Below are positions 56,468 through 64,000 of a stretch of DNA of 64,000 nucleotides, piece by piece; the stretch's first letter is position 1; the number at the start of each line of letters is the position of its first letter. The notes under the pieces were generated by a model. It did no database searches, had not been told where the DNA came from, and saw only the letters and a program-made list of their open reading frames with translations. This DNA comes from JAIOSF01 sp963677755 (GTDB taxonomy: Bacteria; Campylobacterota; Campylobacteria; Campylobacterales; Arcobacteraceae), in assembly GCA_963677755.1 (NCBI GenBank), contig OY782506.1:2418001-2482000 (forward strand). Direction: 5' to 3'. A program made the position numbers and the translations under genes.

Positions 56468-57643
56468 ATGGATTTAGAAAAATATAATTTTACAGTTTCA
56501 CAAAAAAGTATTTTAGAAAATATAAAAAAAGACTTTTTAATGTGGAATGAAAACTCTTTTGAAGATATTTTCCCTTTTGAACTTGAAGAAAAGTACAAGG
56601 GGAAACAATTATCTAAAAAGATATTTGAATATTATACTAAGATACATAAAGAGCTACAAGAAAAACCAAATGACTATAAACAGTTTGATAAAATCAAATA
56701 TAATGTACGGAAGTATAGTTTTCAAGAGATAGAAAAAAAAGGGATAGGATTAGGTGCTTGTCCTGTTGCAAGTGAAGGGACAAGATGTTGTAATCTCTTG
56801 ACACTTGATGCTGTTGAATCTTGCGGGTTTGATTGTAGTTATTGTTCTATTCAAAGCTTTTACAATCAAAATAAAATAGGCTTTGACAAAGATTTTAAAG
56901 AGAAACTTCTTAAACTTGAACTTGATCCTAATGAAATATATCATATAGGTACGGGACAAAGTAGTGATAGTTTAATGTGGGGAAATCGTGAGGGGATACT
57001 TGATTCTTTGTTTAACTTTGCAAGAGATAATTCTAATGTAATATTGGAGTTTAAAACTAAATCAAACAACATAAAATATTTTATTGAAAATGAAGTTCCA
57101 AAAAATATCATCGTAACATGGTCTCTTAACACTCCCACAATTATAAAAAATGAAGAACATCTAACAGCATCTCTTGAAGAGAGAATAGATAGTGCAAGAA
57201 CTTTAGCTAATAAAGGAGTTCTTGTAGGATTTCACTTTCATCCAATAGTTGTTTATAAAGATTATTTAGAGGAGTATAAAGTAGTAGTTGATGAGTTACT
57301 TGAAACTTTTACTCCTGGTGAAGTGGTACTTATATCTATGGGAACATTAACTTTTATAAAACCCGTTATAAAACAGCTTCGTACAAGGCAGATGAAAACA
57401 AAAATACTTCAAATGCCTTTTGAAACAATTAATGGGAAACAATCGTATAGTATTGAGACAAAAAAAGAGATGTTTTCTCATCTTTACAATTGTTTTAAAC
57501 CTTGGCATGGAAAAGTATATTTTTATCTATGTATGGAAGCACATAGTTTGTGGAAAGATATTTTTGGTTATGAATACGTAAGTAATAATCAAATGGAAGA
57601 ATTTATGAAAAATTCTTATATGGATAAGATACACAAAAGATGA
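56468..57643 (+). CDS. Spore photoproduct lyase-like radical SAM protein
   Basis: The CxxxCxxC cluster motif is at Cys119, 123 and 126 (SCGFDCSYCSIQ), and an upstream CPVASEGTRCCN block matches the SPL family. In spore formers SPL repairs DNA spore photoproduct; this host should not sporulate, so a different DNA repair or modification role is likely. A GTG lies 3 bases before the ATG. 391 residues. Overlaps the exporter gene by 4 bases. Confidence 0.87.
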   Translation: MDLEKYNFTVSQKSILENIKKDFLMWNENSFEDIFPFELEEKYKGKQLSKKIFEYYTKIHKELQEKPNDYKQFDKIKYNVRKYSFQEIEKKGIGLGACPVASEGTRCCNLLTLDAVESCGFDCSYCSIQSFYNQNKIGFDKDFKEKLLKLELDPNEIYHIGTGQSSDSLMWGNREGILDSLFNFARDNSNVILEFKTKSNNIKYFIENEVPKNIIVTWSLNTPTIIKNEEHLTASLEERIDSARTLANKGVLVGFHFHPIVVYKDYLEEYKVVVDELLETFTPGEVVLISMGTLTFIKPVIKQLRTRQMKTKILQMPFETINGKQSYSIETKKEMFSHLYNCFKPWHGKVYFYLCMEAHSLWKDIFGYEYVSNNQMEEFMKNSYMDKIHKR

Positions 57644-58245
57644 TAGACTCATTTTTTGAAGGATTTCTTTTGGGATTAGGTGCTGCTGTTCCTTTGGGCC
57701 CTATTAATATCTTGATTATGAATAAAGCATTAAATCATTATAAATTTGGTATGGCTATTGGTTTTGGCGCTATGAGTGCTGATATTTTGTACCTAACTAT
57801 GATTTTTATAGGGGTTATTAGTTTTATAAACAATCCATTTATTTTAAATAGTTTAGGTATTTTAGGAAGTTTATTTTTACTTTATTTGGGGATAATAATT
57901 TATCAAAATAGAGATAAAAGATTAGAATCTAATCAAAATAATATCAATACAAAAAGTATATTCAAGCTGTATCTTCAAGGTTTTATATTAACTCTATTTA
58001 ACCCTTATACAGTAGCATTTTGGCTTAGTATTGCTGGATACACTGTACATAAAGAACTTGATATGCTCTTTACGATACTTGGAATGTTAAGTGCTATATT
58101 ATTATGGATTACATTGATGCCATATTTTATACATAAATCAAAACACAGAATATCACAAAAAGTCTCTTTTTATATAAATGTATTTTCTTTTGTAATATTA
58201 TTTGGATTTGCTATATCTTTATTTGTGAATGTTGTATTTTATTAA
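57640..58245 (+). CDS. LysE/RhtB-family exporter
   Basis: The 201-residue protein has about six membrane helices and the family start FFEGFLLGLGAAVPLGPINILI, with the Pro-Gly/Pro-rich first helix and NPYTVAFWLS in the middle. Such proteins export amino acids. It ends the IscU-like to exporter operon. Substrate unknown. Confidence 0.85.
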   Translation: MIDSFFEGFLLGLGAAVPLGPINILIMNKALNHYKFGMAIGFGAMSADILYLTMIFIGVISFINNPFILNSLGILGSLFLLYLGIIIYQNRDKRLESNQNNINTKSIFKLYLQGFILTLFNPYTVAFWLSIAGYTVHKELDMLFTILGMLSAILLWITLMPYFIHKSKHRISQKVSFYINVFSFVILFGFAISLFVNVVFY

Positions 58246-58526
58246 ATAGTTTTTAGTAAAACTTCTGTAGATACAAGAGGAAATGGACTATTGAGTTGTC
58301 TCATAAGTGCAGCTCTTATATCTGAAGTTGTTTTTTGTGCAAATTTATTTGCATCAGCTTGTATTGTTTGCTCCACTGATTTATTTAATTGTTCTTGTTG
58401 TTCTATCTCAGATGCAACCTCTTTTGTATTATTTTTAATATCATGGAGTTTATTATTTTGGTTGTTTTTAAATTGAGTTTCGTCATAAATATTCATAGAA
58501 CTAATAGAAGTATTATTTGTAACCAT
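58242..58526 (-). CDS. Small helical hypothetical protein
   Basis: The 94-residue protein is polar, Asn/Gln/Lys-rich and mostly helical, with no membrane segment. Its end, LLKTI, overlaps the convergent exporter gene by 4 bases. It has a plausible ribosome site (AAGGATTTAA). I recognise no family. Confidence 0.55.
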   Translation of the reverse strand: MVTNNTSISSMNIYDETQFKNNQNNKLHDIKNNTKEVASEIEQQEQLNKSVEQTIQADANKFAQKTTSDIRAALMRQLNSPFPLVSTEVLLKTI

Positions 58527-58740
58527 TTAAATCCTTAATAAGTTAAAAGGTTAGTATACCATAATATATTCAGAATTAAAAGATATTAAAGAAAAATGCA
58601 CAACGCTATAAAAATAAAATAATTTTTTAAAATTTAAAACTAATAAATAATTTTTACAGTAAAATAGATACTTTGCTGTATATTTGTATTATAAATATTT
58701 ATATCTAGTATGTAAAATAACTGCATATAAAGGATCTGAT

Positions 58741-60171
58741 TTGAATAATTTAATAAAAATACTACTACTTCTTAATATGATATTTATAAATAATGTTTTT
58801 GCAAGTAATAATAAAGAAAAAGTTTATAATGTTGCAGTTTTTAAAAACTGGATGCCTTACTATTCTGTAGATTCTAGTGGAAAAGCAATAGGTTTTTCAG
58901 TGGATTTATTTGAAGCAATTGCAAAAGATATTGATATAGAATATAAATATAAAATAATTGATGAATGGAGTTTTTTTTGGAAAATGTTTGAAAGTGATGA
59001 GATAGATATTATTCCTGATATGGGAATTTCAAATAAAAGAAAAAACACTTTACTTTTTTCTCAACCAACAAATACTTTTGAAATAAAAATTTATAAACGA
59101 GTAAATTCAAAACATCTAACTTCTTTAAAAGATTTTAAAAACCTTAAAATAGCAGTTGTTGGTAGAAATATTGGAGAGACTCTAATGAAAAAATCTTCTG
59201 ATGTAAAAGTAGTAGAATTTAAAAATAGGTTTGATGCTTTTTATGCTTTATTATCAGGGGAAGTTGATGGTTTATGTTATCCTCAGCCTTTAATAGAATA
59301 TTCACTTAAAAAATTAAATTTAGACGATAAAGTTGAAGCTTTAAAAGAAAATGTTTATGAGATAAAAAGAGCATTTGGGGTACCACCTTCAAATATTGAA
59401 TTATTAGATAAAATAAATCATTCTTTAGAGAAGATATTGATGGATGGAACCTATGACTTAATCTATAAAAAATGGTTTGGGAAAAAACAAAGTATTGAAT
59501 TTTCCTATGAACAGGTTGTCTATACAACAATTATTATACTACTTCTAATGGCAGGAGTCCTTTCTTTGATAATCTTTTATAGTATACGGAAAAAATGGCT
59601 AATAACAGAATATGGCTTGAAACAAGAATTAGATGTGAGAACAAAAGATTTATTAGATGCAAATAAAAAGCTTGAAGAGTTATCTACTATTGATGTATTA
59701 ACAGGTATTTCTAATAGACGATATTTTTTTGATATAGCAAAACAGTATCTTGAGATAGCAAAAAGAAATGAAAGTAATCTATGTGTAATCTCTTTTGACT
59801 TAGATAAATTTAAAAATATAAATGATACTTATGGGCATCAATCAGGAGATAAAGTGCTAAAAGAATTTACAAAAGAGGTGAATACTTTTATGAGAAAGAG
59901 TGATGTTTTCGCAAGAATTGGTGGTGAAGAATTTACCATGTTGATGCAGAATACGAGTACAAAAAATGCATTAATAGTATGTGAGAAGATAAGAAAAAAG
60001 ATAGAAGATAGTTTTGTTATATGTAAAGAAAAGAAAATCGGTTATTCTGTAAGTATTGGTGTTGTTGAGTTTAGTACAGAAAACCATATAGTTGAACTTT
60101 TAGAAAAAGCAGATATAGCTTTGTATAAAGCAAAAGAAAATGGGAGGAATCAGGTAGTTGAGTATACATAA
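58741..60171 (+). CDS. Diguanylate cyclase with solute-binding sensor domain
   Basis: The TTG at 58741 is preferred: AAAGGA precedes it and the product then starts with a signal peptide (cleavage after VFA, residue 21). An earlier in-frame TTG at 58684 lacks this. Residues 25-250 are a family 3 periplasmic binding domain, one helix spans about 257-280, and a GGDEF domain ends the protein. GGEEF (394-398) and an RKSD product-inhibition site (385-388) are intact, so it should make cyclic di-GMP under feedback control. The signal is unknown. 476 residues. Confidence 0.88.
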   Translation: MNNLIKILLLLNMIFINNVFASNNKEKVYNVAVFKNWMPYYSVDSSGKAIGFSVDLFEAIAKDIDIEYKYKIIDEWSFFWKMFESDEIDIIPDMGISNKRKNTLLFSQPTNTFEIKIYKRVNSKHLTSLKDFKNLKIAVVGRNIGETLMKKSSDVKVVEFKNRFDAFYALLSGEVDGLCYPQPLIEYSLKKLNLDDKVEALKENVYEIKRAFGVPPSNIELLDKINHSLEKILMDGTYDLIYKKWFGKKQSIEFSYEQVVYTTIIILLLMAGVLSLIIFYSIRKKWLITEYGLKQELDVRTKDLLDANKKLEELSTIDVLTGISNRRYFFDIAKQYLEIAKRNESNLCVISFDLDKFKNINDTYGHQSGDKVLKEFTKEVNTFMRKSDVFARIGGEEFTMLMQNTSTKNALIVCEKIRKKIEDSFVICKEKKIGYSVSIGVVEFSTENHIVELLEKADIALYKAKENGRNQVVEYT

Positions 60172-60183
60172 TTGAATTTTTGA

Positions 60184-60189
60184 TACAAT
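60184..60189 (+). promoter_or_regulatory. Possible -10 element of trpB
   Basis: TACAAT after TTTTGA, 28 bases before the trpB ATG; AAGGA is the ribosome site. Confidence 0.45.
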
Positions 60190-60216
60190 ACATAGATAAT
60201 ATTTAAGGATTCAAAG

Positions 60217-61431
60217 ATGAATAAAAAACCATATTTAGAGACTATGCCTGATCAAAATGGATATTTTGGAAAATTTGGTGGAGCCCATATCCCTCCACAA
60301 TTGGAAAAACCATTTTTAGAGATTACAAAAGCATACAATAAACTCTCAAAATCACACAACTATATAAGTGAATTACGAAGTATACGAAAACATTATCAAG
60401 GGAGACCAACCCCTGTATATTATTGTAAAAATCTTAGTGAGTTTGTTGGTGGTGGACAGATATATCTTAAAAGAGAAGATTTAAATCACACAGGAGCTCA
60501 TAAACTTAACCACTGTATGGCAGAAGGATTGTTAGCAAAATATTTAGGAAAGAAGAAACTTATAGCTGAGACTGGTGCTGGACAACATGGTGTAGCACTT
60601 GCAACTGCTGCAGCGTATTTTGGGCTAGAGTGTGAGATACATATGGGGGAAGTTGATATAAAAAAAGAGTACCCAAATGTAGTACGAATGCAAATACTTG
60701 GTGCAAAAGTTGTCCCTGCAACTCATGGGCTAAAAACTTTAAAAGAAGCAGTTGATAGTGCTTTTGAAGCATATCTAAAAGATACAGATACTCAGATGTT
60801 TGCAATAGGTTCTGTTGTAGGTCCTCATCCATTTCCAAGAATGGTAAGAGATTTTCAATCTATTGTAGGGTTTGAAGCGCGTGAACAGTTTAAAGAGATG
60901 ACTGGAAATTTACCTGATGTTGTTGCTGCTTGTGTTGGTGGTGGAAGTAATGCTATGGGTATTTTTAGTGGTTTTATAGATGATGAAGTAAAACTTTATG
61001 GGGTAGAGCCTATGGGAAAAGGTGACAAAATAGGGGAACATAGTGCTAGTTTAACTTATGGGAAAGAGGGAATTATGCATGGGTTTAACTCTATTATGCT
61101 TACAGATGAAAAAGGTGAACCAGCCGCAGTACATTCAATAGCAAGTGGGATAGACTATCCTTCAATAGGACCTGAACATGCCTATTTACACAGTATTGGT
61201 CGTACAAATATAGGACAATGTAATGATGATGAGGCTATAGATGCCTTTTATAAACTTTCTCAACATGAAGGGATTATTCCTGCTTTAGAATCAGCACATG
61301 CAGTTGCTTTTGCAATGAAATATGCAGAACAACATCCAAATGAATCAATTTTGGTAAACTTAAGTGGTAGAGGTGACAAAGATATTGATTTTGTTGTTGA
61401 GAACTATCCTATTCCTACAAAAAGTATTTAA
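60217..61431 (+). CDS. trpB: Tryptophan synthase beta subunit
   Basis: TrpB joins indole and serine to make tryptophan. PLP is held by Lys96 in HTGAHKLNH and the phosphate loop GGGSNAMG. 404 residues, the TrpB1 type. No trpA or other trp gene is adjacent. DedA follows after 5 bases. Confidence 0.95.
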   Translation: MNKKPYLETMPDQNGYFGKFGGAHIPPQLEKPFLEITKAYNKLSKSHNYISELRSIRKHYQGRPTPVYYCKNLSEFVGGGQIYLKREDLNHTGAHKLNHCMAEGLLAKYLGKKKLIAETGAGQHGVALATAAAYFGLECEIHMGEVDIKKEYPNVVRMQILGAKVVPATHGLKTLKEAVDSAFEAYLKDTDTQMFAIGSVVGPHPFPRMVRDFQSIVGFEAREQFKEMTGNLPDVVAACVGGGSNAMGIFSGFIDDEVKLYGVEPMGKGDKIGEHSASLTYGKEGIMHGFNSIMLTDEKGEPAAVHSIASGIDYPSIGPEHAYLHSIGRTNIGQCNDDEAIDAFYKLSQHEGIIPALESAHAVAFAMKYAEQHPNESILVNLSGRGDKDIDFVVENYPIPTKSI

Positions 61432-61436
61432 AATAT

Positions 61437-62045
61437 ATGTTGCATGAAATAGTTGATTTTATTGTTAATACTGTAAGTGATTTAGGGTATATTGGTATTT
61501 TTATTATGATGTTTTTAGAAAGCTCTTTTTTCCCATTTCCAAGTGAAGTTGTGATGGTACCTGCTGGTTACCTTGCATCTAAAGGGGAGATGAATATTTA
61601 TATAGCTATTGGAGCAGGTATCATAGGAAGTTTAGCGGGAGCTGTGTTTAATTATCTTTTGGCTGTTAAATATGGTAGGGCTTTTTTAAGTAGGTATGGG
61701 AAGTATGTTTTAGTAAAAGAGGAAACACTACAAAAGATGGAAAACTTTTTTGCCAAACATGGACATATCTCTACTTTTAGTGGAAGACTTATCCCTGCTG
61801 TGAGACAATATATCTCCCTTCCAGCTGGATTAGCTCGTATGAACTTATGGAAGTTCTCATTGTATACTAGCTTGGGTGCTGGAATTTGGGTACTTATTTT
61901 GACATTGTTAGGTTATTTTATAGGGCAAAATGAAGCAATGGTTAAAGAGTATCTTCAGATGATTATTATCACTATATTGGTGTTATTGAGTATATTAATA
62001 TTTTTTTATGTAAGAGTTAAAATCAAAAAAGAGATTATCAAATGA
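61437..62045 (+). CDS. DedA-family membrane protein
   Basis: The 202-residue protein has about five helices and the DedA blocks FLESSFFPFPSEVVMVPAG and FSGRLIPAVRQYISLPAG, with the conserved Arg pair. DedA proteins are linked to proton-dependent lipid-carrier recycling. It overlaps the SDR gene by 4 bases. Confidence 0.92.
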   Translation: MLHEIVDFIVNTVSDLGYIGIFIMMFLESSFFPFPSEVVMVPAGYLASKGEMNIYIAIGAGIIGSLAGAVFNYLLAVKYGRAFLSRYGKYVLVKEETLQKMENFFAKHGHISTFSGRLIPAVRQYISLPAGLARMNLWKFSLYTSLGAGIWVLILTLLGYFIGQNEAMVKEYLQMIIITILVLLSILIFFYVRVKIKKEIIK

Positions 62046-62677
62046 AAAATGCAATAGTTACTGGATATAGTTCAGGGATAGGAAAAGCTATCTGTGAGCA
62101 ATTGGAGTTAAATAACTATCATATTGTAAAACTTACTTCTCGATTGGAAAACTTAAGTGATGTAGAACAAGAAGTAAAAGAGATTTTAAAAAATAAAGAG
62201 ATAGATTTACTTGTCAATTGTGCTGGAGTTGGAGTATTTCAACCACATGAACAGATAAGTATCTCTAAAATTAAAGAGCTTATTGATATTAATTTAACAG
62301 CACCTATTGTATTAAGTAACTTAGTGTTAAGAAGTTTGAAAAAAACTCAAGGGAGAATTATCAATATAGCTTCAATAGAGGCTACAAAACATTCTAAATT
62401 TTCAGCACTTTATACTGCTACAAAATCAGGATTGCGAGATTTTGGTTTGAGTTTATTTGAAGAGTTACGAAAAAGTGGAGTGGGAGTTACAACTATCAAT
62501 CCAGATTTAACTACAACAAACTTTTTTGATGATTTACAATTTGAACCATCAAAACAAGAAGATACTTTTCTTTTGCCTGAAACTATAGCAAAAACAGTTA
62601 TTGATATTTTGAATACTCAAGGGGTCATTACAGATATAACTATACGACCTCAAAAGTTTGCTATAGGTAAGAAGTGA
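62042..62677 (+). CDS. Short-chain dehydrogenase/reductase
   Basis: The 211-residue protein has the NAD(P) loop GYSSGIGKAI, NCAG in the middle and the catalytic YTATK (Tyr/Lys). Substrate unknown. It starts within the end of the DedA gene and abuts a convergent phosphatase gene. Confidence 0.9.
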   Translation: MKNAIVTGYSSGIGKAICEQLELNNYHIVKLTSRLENLSDVEQEVKEILKNKEIDLLVNCAGVGVFQPHEQISISKIKELIDINLTAPIVLSNLVLRSLKKTQGRIINIASIEATKHSKFSALYTATKSGLRDFGLSLFEELRKSGVGVTTINPDLTTTNFFDDLQFEPSKQEDTFLLPETIAKTVIDILNTQGVITDITIRPQKFAIGKK

Positions 62678-63145
62678 TTATTTTATAAGATTATACTCTT
62701 GAAATAGTTGGTTTACACAAGTTTCTATCATAGAATAAACTGTAGTAAATCCCTCAAACCCATCAAAGAAATAGGGATCTGGTACATCCTCTCCATCAAA
62801 CCCAAAATCACCTAGTAAAAGTGGATTTTGACAACCTAATTTTTTAAGATTTGAAATATTACTATTATCAAGTCCTATGATTAAATCAAAAGTTTTAAAA
62901 TCTTTTTTTGTAACTTGTCTCGCTTTGTACTTTGAAATATCTAAAGAGTTTTGTTGGGCTACTTTTTGTGAGTTTTCACAAGGGGGTTCATCTATATGCC
63001 AATTTCCTGTTCCTGCACTATCAACTTTAATATTAAGATTGTGTTTTGAAATAATATCTTGAGCTATTGCTTGTGCAAGTGGAGAACGACAGATATTTCC
63101 AAGACAAACAAATAAAATAGTTGATATTGGTTTATTTGATTCCAA
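62678..63145 (-). CDS. Low-molecular-weight protein tyrosine phosphatase
   Basis: The P loop CLGNICRS (Cys14 to Arg20, the CX5R form) and the general-acid Asp in VPDPYFFDG are present. 155 residues, normal for the family. It overlaps the nitrilase-like gene by 14 bases. No tyrosine kinase is nearby, so the target is open. Confidence 0.93.
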   Translation of the reverse strand: MESNKPISTILFVCLGNICRSPLAQAIAQDIISKHNLNIKVDSAGTGNWHIDEPPCENSQKVAQQNSLDISKYKARQVTKKDFKTFDLIIGLDNSNISNLKKLGCQNPLLLGDFGFDGEDVPDPYFFDGFEGFTTVYSMIETCVNQLFQEYNLIK

Positions 63146-63848
63146 TATTTAGGTACCTTCTCATTTTTTTTATCTCTTTGAAGTTTGCGTCACATAAAAT
63201 GAGTTTCTTTTCATCATTTTTTGTTACATCTCCAAAAGGGGAGATGATGCTACTACTTTTTGCCATATCATTATTTGCACTGTCTGAAGCTATTACAAAA
63301 CACTGATTTGCTACAGCTAAAGCTCTTGAAAGTATCTCAAAATTTTGTTTTCTTCTTAATCCCCACATAGCTGGAATAAGTATTACATCTGCCCCTTGTA
63401 TTTGTTTCCAAAGTTCAATATATCGTAATTCAAAACAGATTAAAGTGGCTACTTTGAGACCATCTATATTAACAATTTTAATATCTTTTTCATCTCCTGC
63501 TGTGAAATAAACTCTTTCATCATTGAGTACAAAAAGTTTTGCTTTTGATTGGGTATGTACAACTTTTCCTTTGTGAAAAATATGTAAAGTGTTAAAATAG
63601 CTTTGCTTCTTTTTAGTTATAAGTGTAAGGGCAATAGTTTTTTTTAGTGAGAGTTCTTTTAAAATCTCTATTGCTTTTAGTGAAAAAGAAACAGCATCGT
63701 CCATTTTGCCATAAGCATAACCTGTGAGATAGAGTTCTGGTGCTAAGATAAATGAGTTGTTTGGTGCTATTGTTATTTGTTTTTTTAATCTTTTTAGATT
63801 TTTTTCAAAGTTATTTGAAGTTTTGAGTTGTAGCGTTATTAAGTTCAT
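63132..63848 (-). CDS. Carbon-nitrogen hydrolase (nitrilase superfamily)
   Basis: The Glu-Lys-Cys triad is visible: Glu in APELYLTGYAYG, Lys in the AKLFVLND region and Cys in TLICFELRYIE. 238 residues. Candidates are omega-amidase-like or deaminated glutathione amidase roles. It is 3 bases from the next upstream gene. Confidence 0.87.
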   Translation of the reverse strand: MNLITLQLKTSNNFEKNLKRLKKQITIAPNNSFILAPELYLTGYAYGKMDDAVSFSLKAIEILKELSLKKTIALTLITKKKQSYFNTLHIFHKGKVVHTQSKAKLFVLNDERVYFTAGDEKDIKIVNIDGLKVATLICFELRYIELWKQIQGADVILIPAMWGLRRKQNFEILSRALAVANQCFVIASDSANNDMAKSSSIISPFGDVTKNDEKKLILCDANFKEIKKMRRYLNIGIK

Positions 63849-63851
63849 ATT

Positions 63852-64000
63852 TTAAAATCCAAGTCTTTTTTTAATCTCATCTTCTTCTGTTGATGATGTG
63901 GATGAAGCTGTTTTTGCAAATTCATCTTTCATTTTATTGAGGCTATTGAGTTTATCTTCTAGTTTGTCTAGTTGGATTTTTTTAGTTACTCTTGATTGTG
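63852..64000 (-). CDS. C-terminus of an unknown protein, cut by the window edge
   Basis: The minus-strand frame reads into the window and ends ...EEDEIKKRLGF then TAA at 63852-63854. About 48 residues are visible, helical and charged (KIQLDKLEDKLNSLNK), likely coiled coil. It probably shares a transcript with the nitrilase-like gene. No family recognised. Confidence 0.7.
   Translation of the reverse strand, partial: QSRVTKKIQLDKLEDKLNSLNKMKDEFAKTASSTSSTEEDEIKKRLGF

Noticed and set aside
58684..58740. Earlier TTG start for the diguanylate cyclase
   Set aside because: It would put about 19 residues before the signal peptide and has no ribosome site, whereas 58741 has AAAGGA.

Overview
This window is about 64 kb of an AT-rich bacterial chromosome. 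The 16S rRNA gene, the frdCAB gene order, the two-domain RNase J, the ksgA-rnj-rluB and hisF-rlmN neighbourhoods and the many small OmpR-type signalling cassettes all point to a Campylobacterota member of the Arcobacter group. This placement rests on recognising sequence, not on a database search. aclBA (ATP citrate lyase) beside a Wolinella-type fumarate reductase suggests a reductive TCA cycle and so a capacity for autotrophic growth.

Layout. 1-3264: a three-gene phosphorelay (kinase, REC-kinase, response regulator) entering from the left edge. 3266-10556 (minus strand): folate genes pabC-like and pabB, then pyrB, rarA, rluB, rnj and rsmA. 10709-16257 (plus): hisF, a nucleoside phosphorylase-like gene, rlmN, two small membrane proteins, kdsD, pabA/trpG and a polytopic membrane protein. 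16387-19542: aclBA. 19598-24691: a prepilin-like protein, dapC, a hypothetical gene, murC and a PIN-PhoH ATPase gene that carries a frameshift. 24699-29339: a divergent response regulator and 7TM histidine kinase pair, then an autotransporter with six tandem 138-bp repeats. 29367-36752: a membrane protein, purB, a thioesterase, a response regulator/ATP-grasp pair with a divergent Cys-rich small protein, a UPF0323-type lipoprotein, an ArsC-family protein and gltX. 36884-45786: a REC protein with a kinase phosphoacceptor region but no ATPase, a soluble fumarate reductase/succinate dehydrogenase-like pair, an orphan Phd-like protein, a 2-hydroxyacid dehydrogenase, frdCAB and a cytochrome c. 46013-49112: porin and pyrG. 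49246-55031: a complete rRNA operon (16S, tRNA-Ile, tRNA-Ala, 23S, 5S) with a consensus promoter and long processing stalks. 55153-58245: an IscU-like, ferritin-like, radical SAM and LysE-type exporter cluster. 58242-64000: a small helical protein, a diguanylate cyclase, trpB, DedA, an SDR, a low-molecular-weight phosphatase, a nitrilase-family hydrolase and a partial gene.

Most notable. Two 16-bp palindromes 4.2 kb apart (7770-7785 and 12018-12033) closely resemble ParB-binding parS sites. Four 7-bp half-sites spaced exactly 11 bp apart (34081-34120) form a PhoB/OmpR-like operator between a response regulator and a tiny Cys-rich protein. rlmN appears to start at ATT or ATA. The PhoH gene has a one-base frameshift in a T run. 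The soluble FrdA-like flavoprotein lacks the FAD-linking histidine. No CRISPR array, insertion sequence or prophage was seen; the window is mostly core genome.
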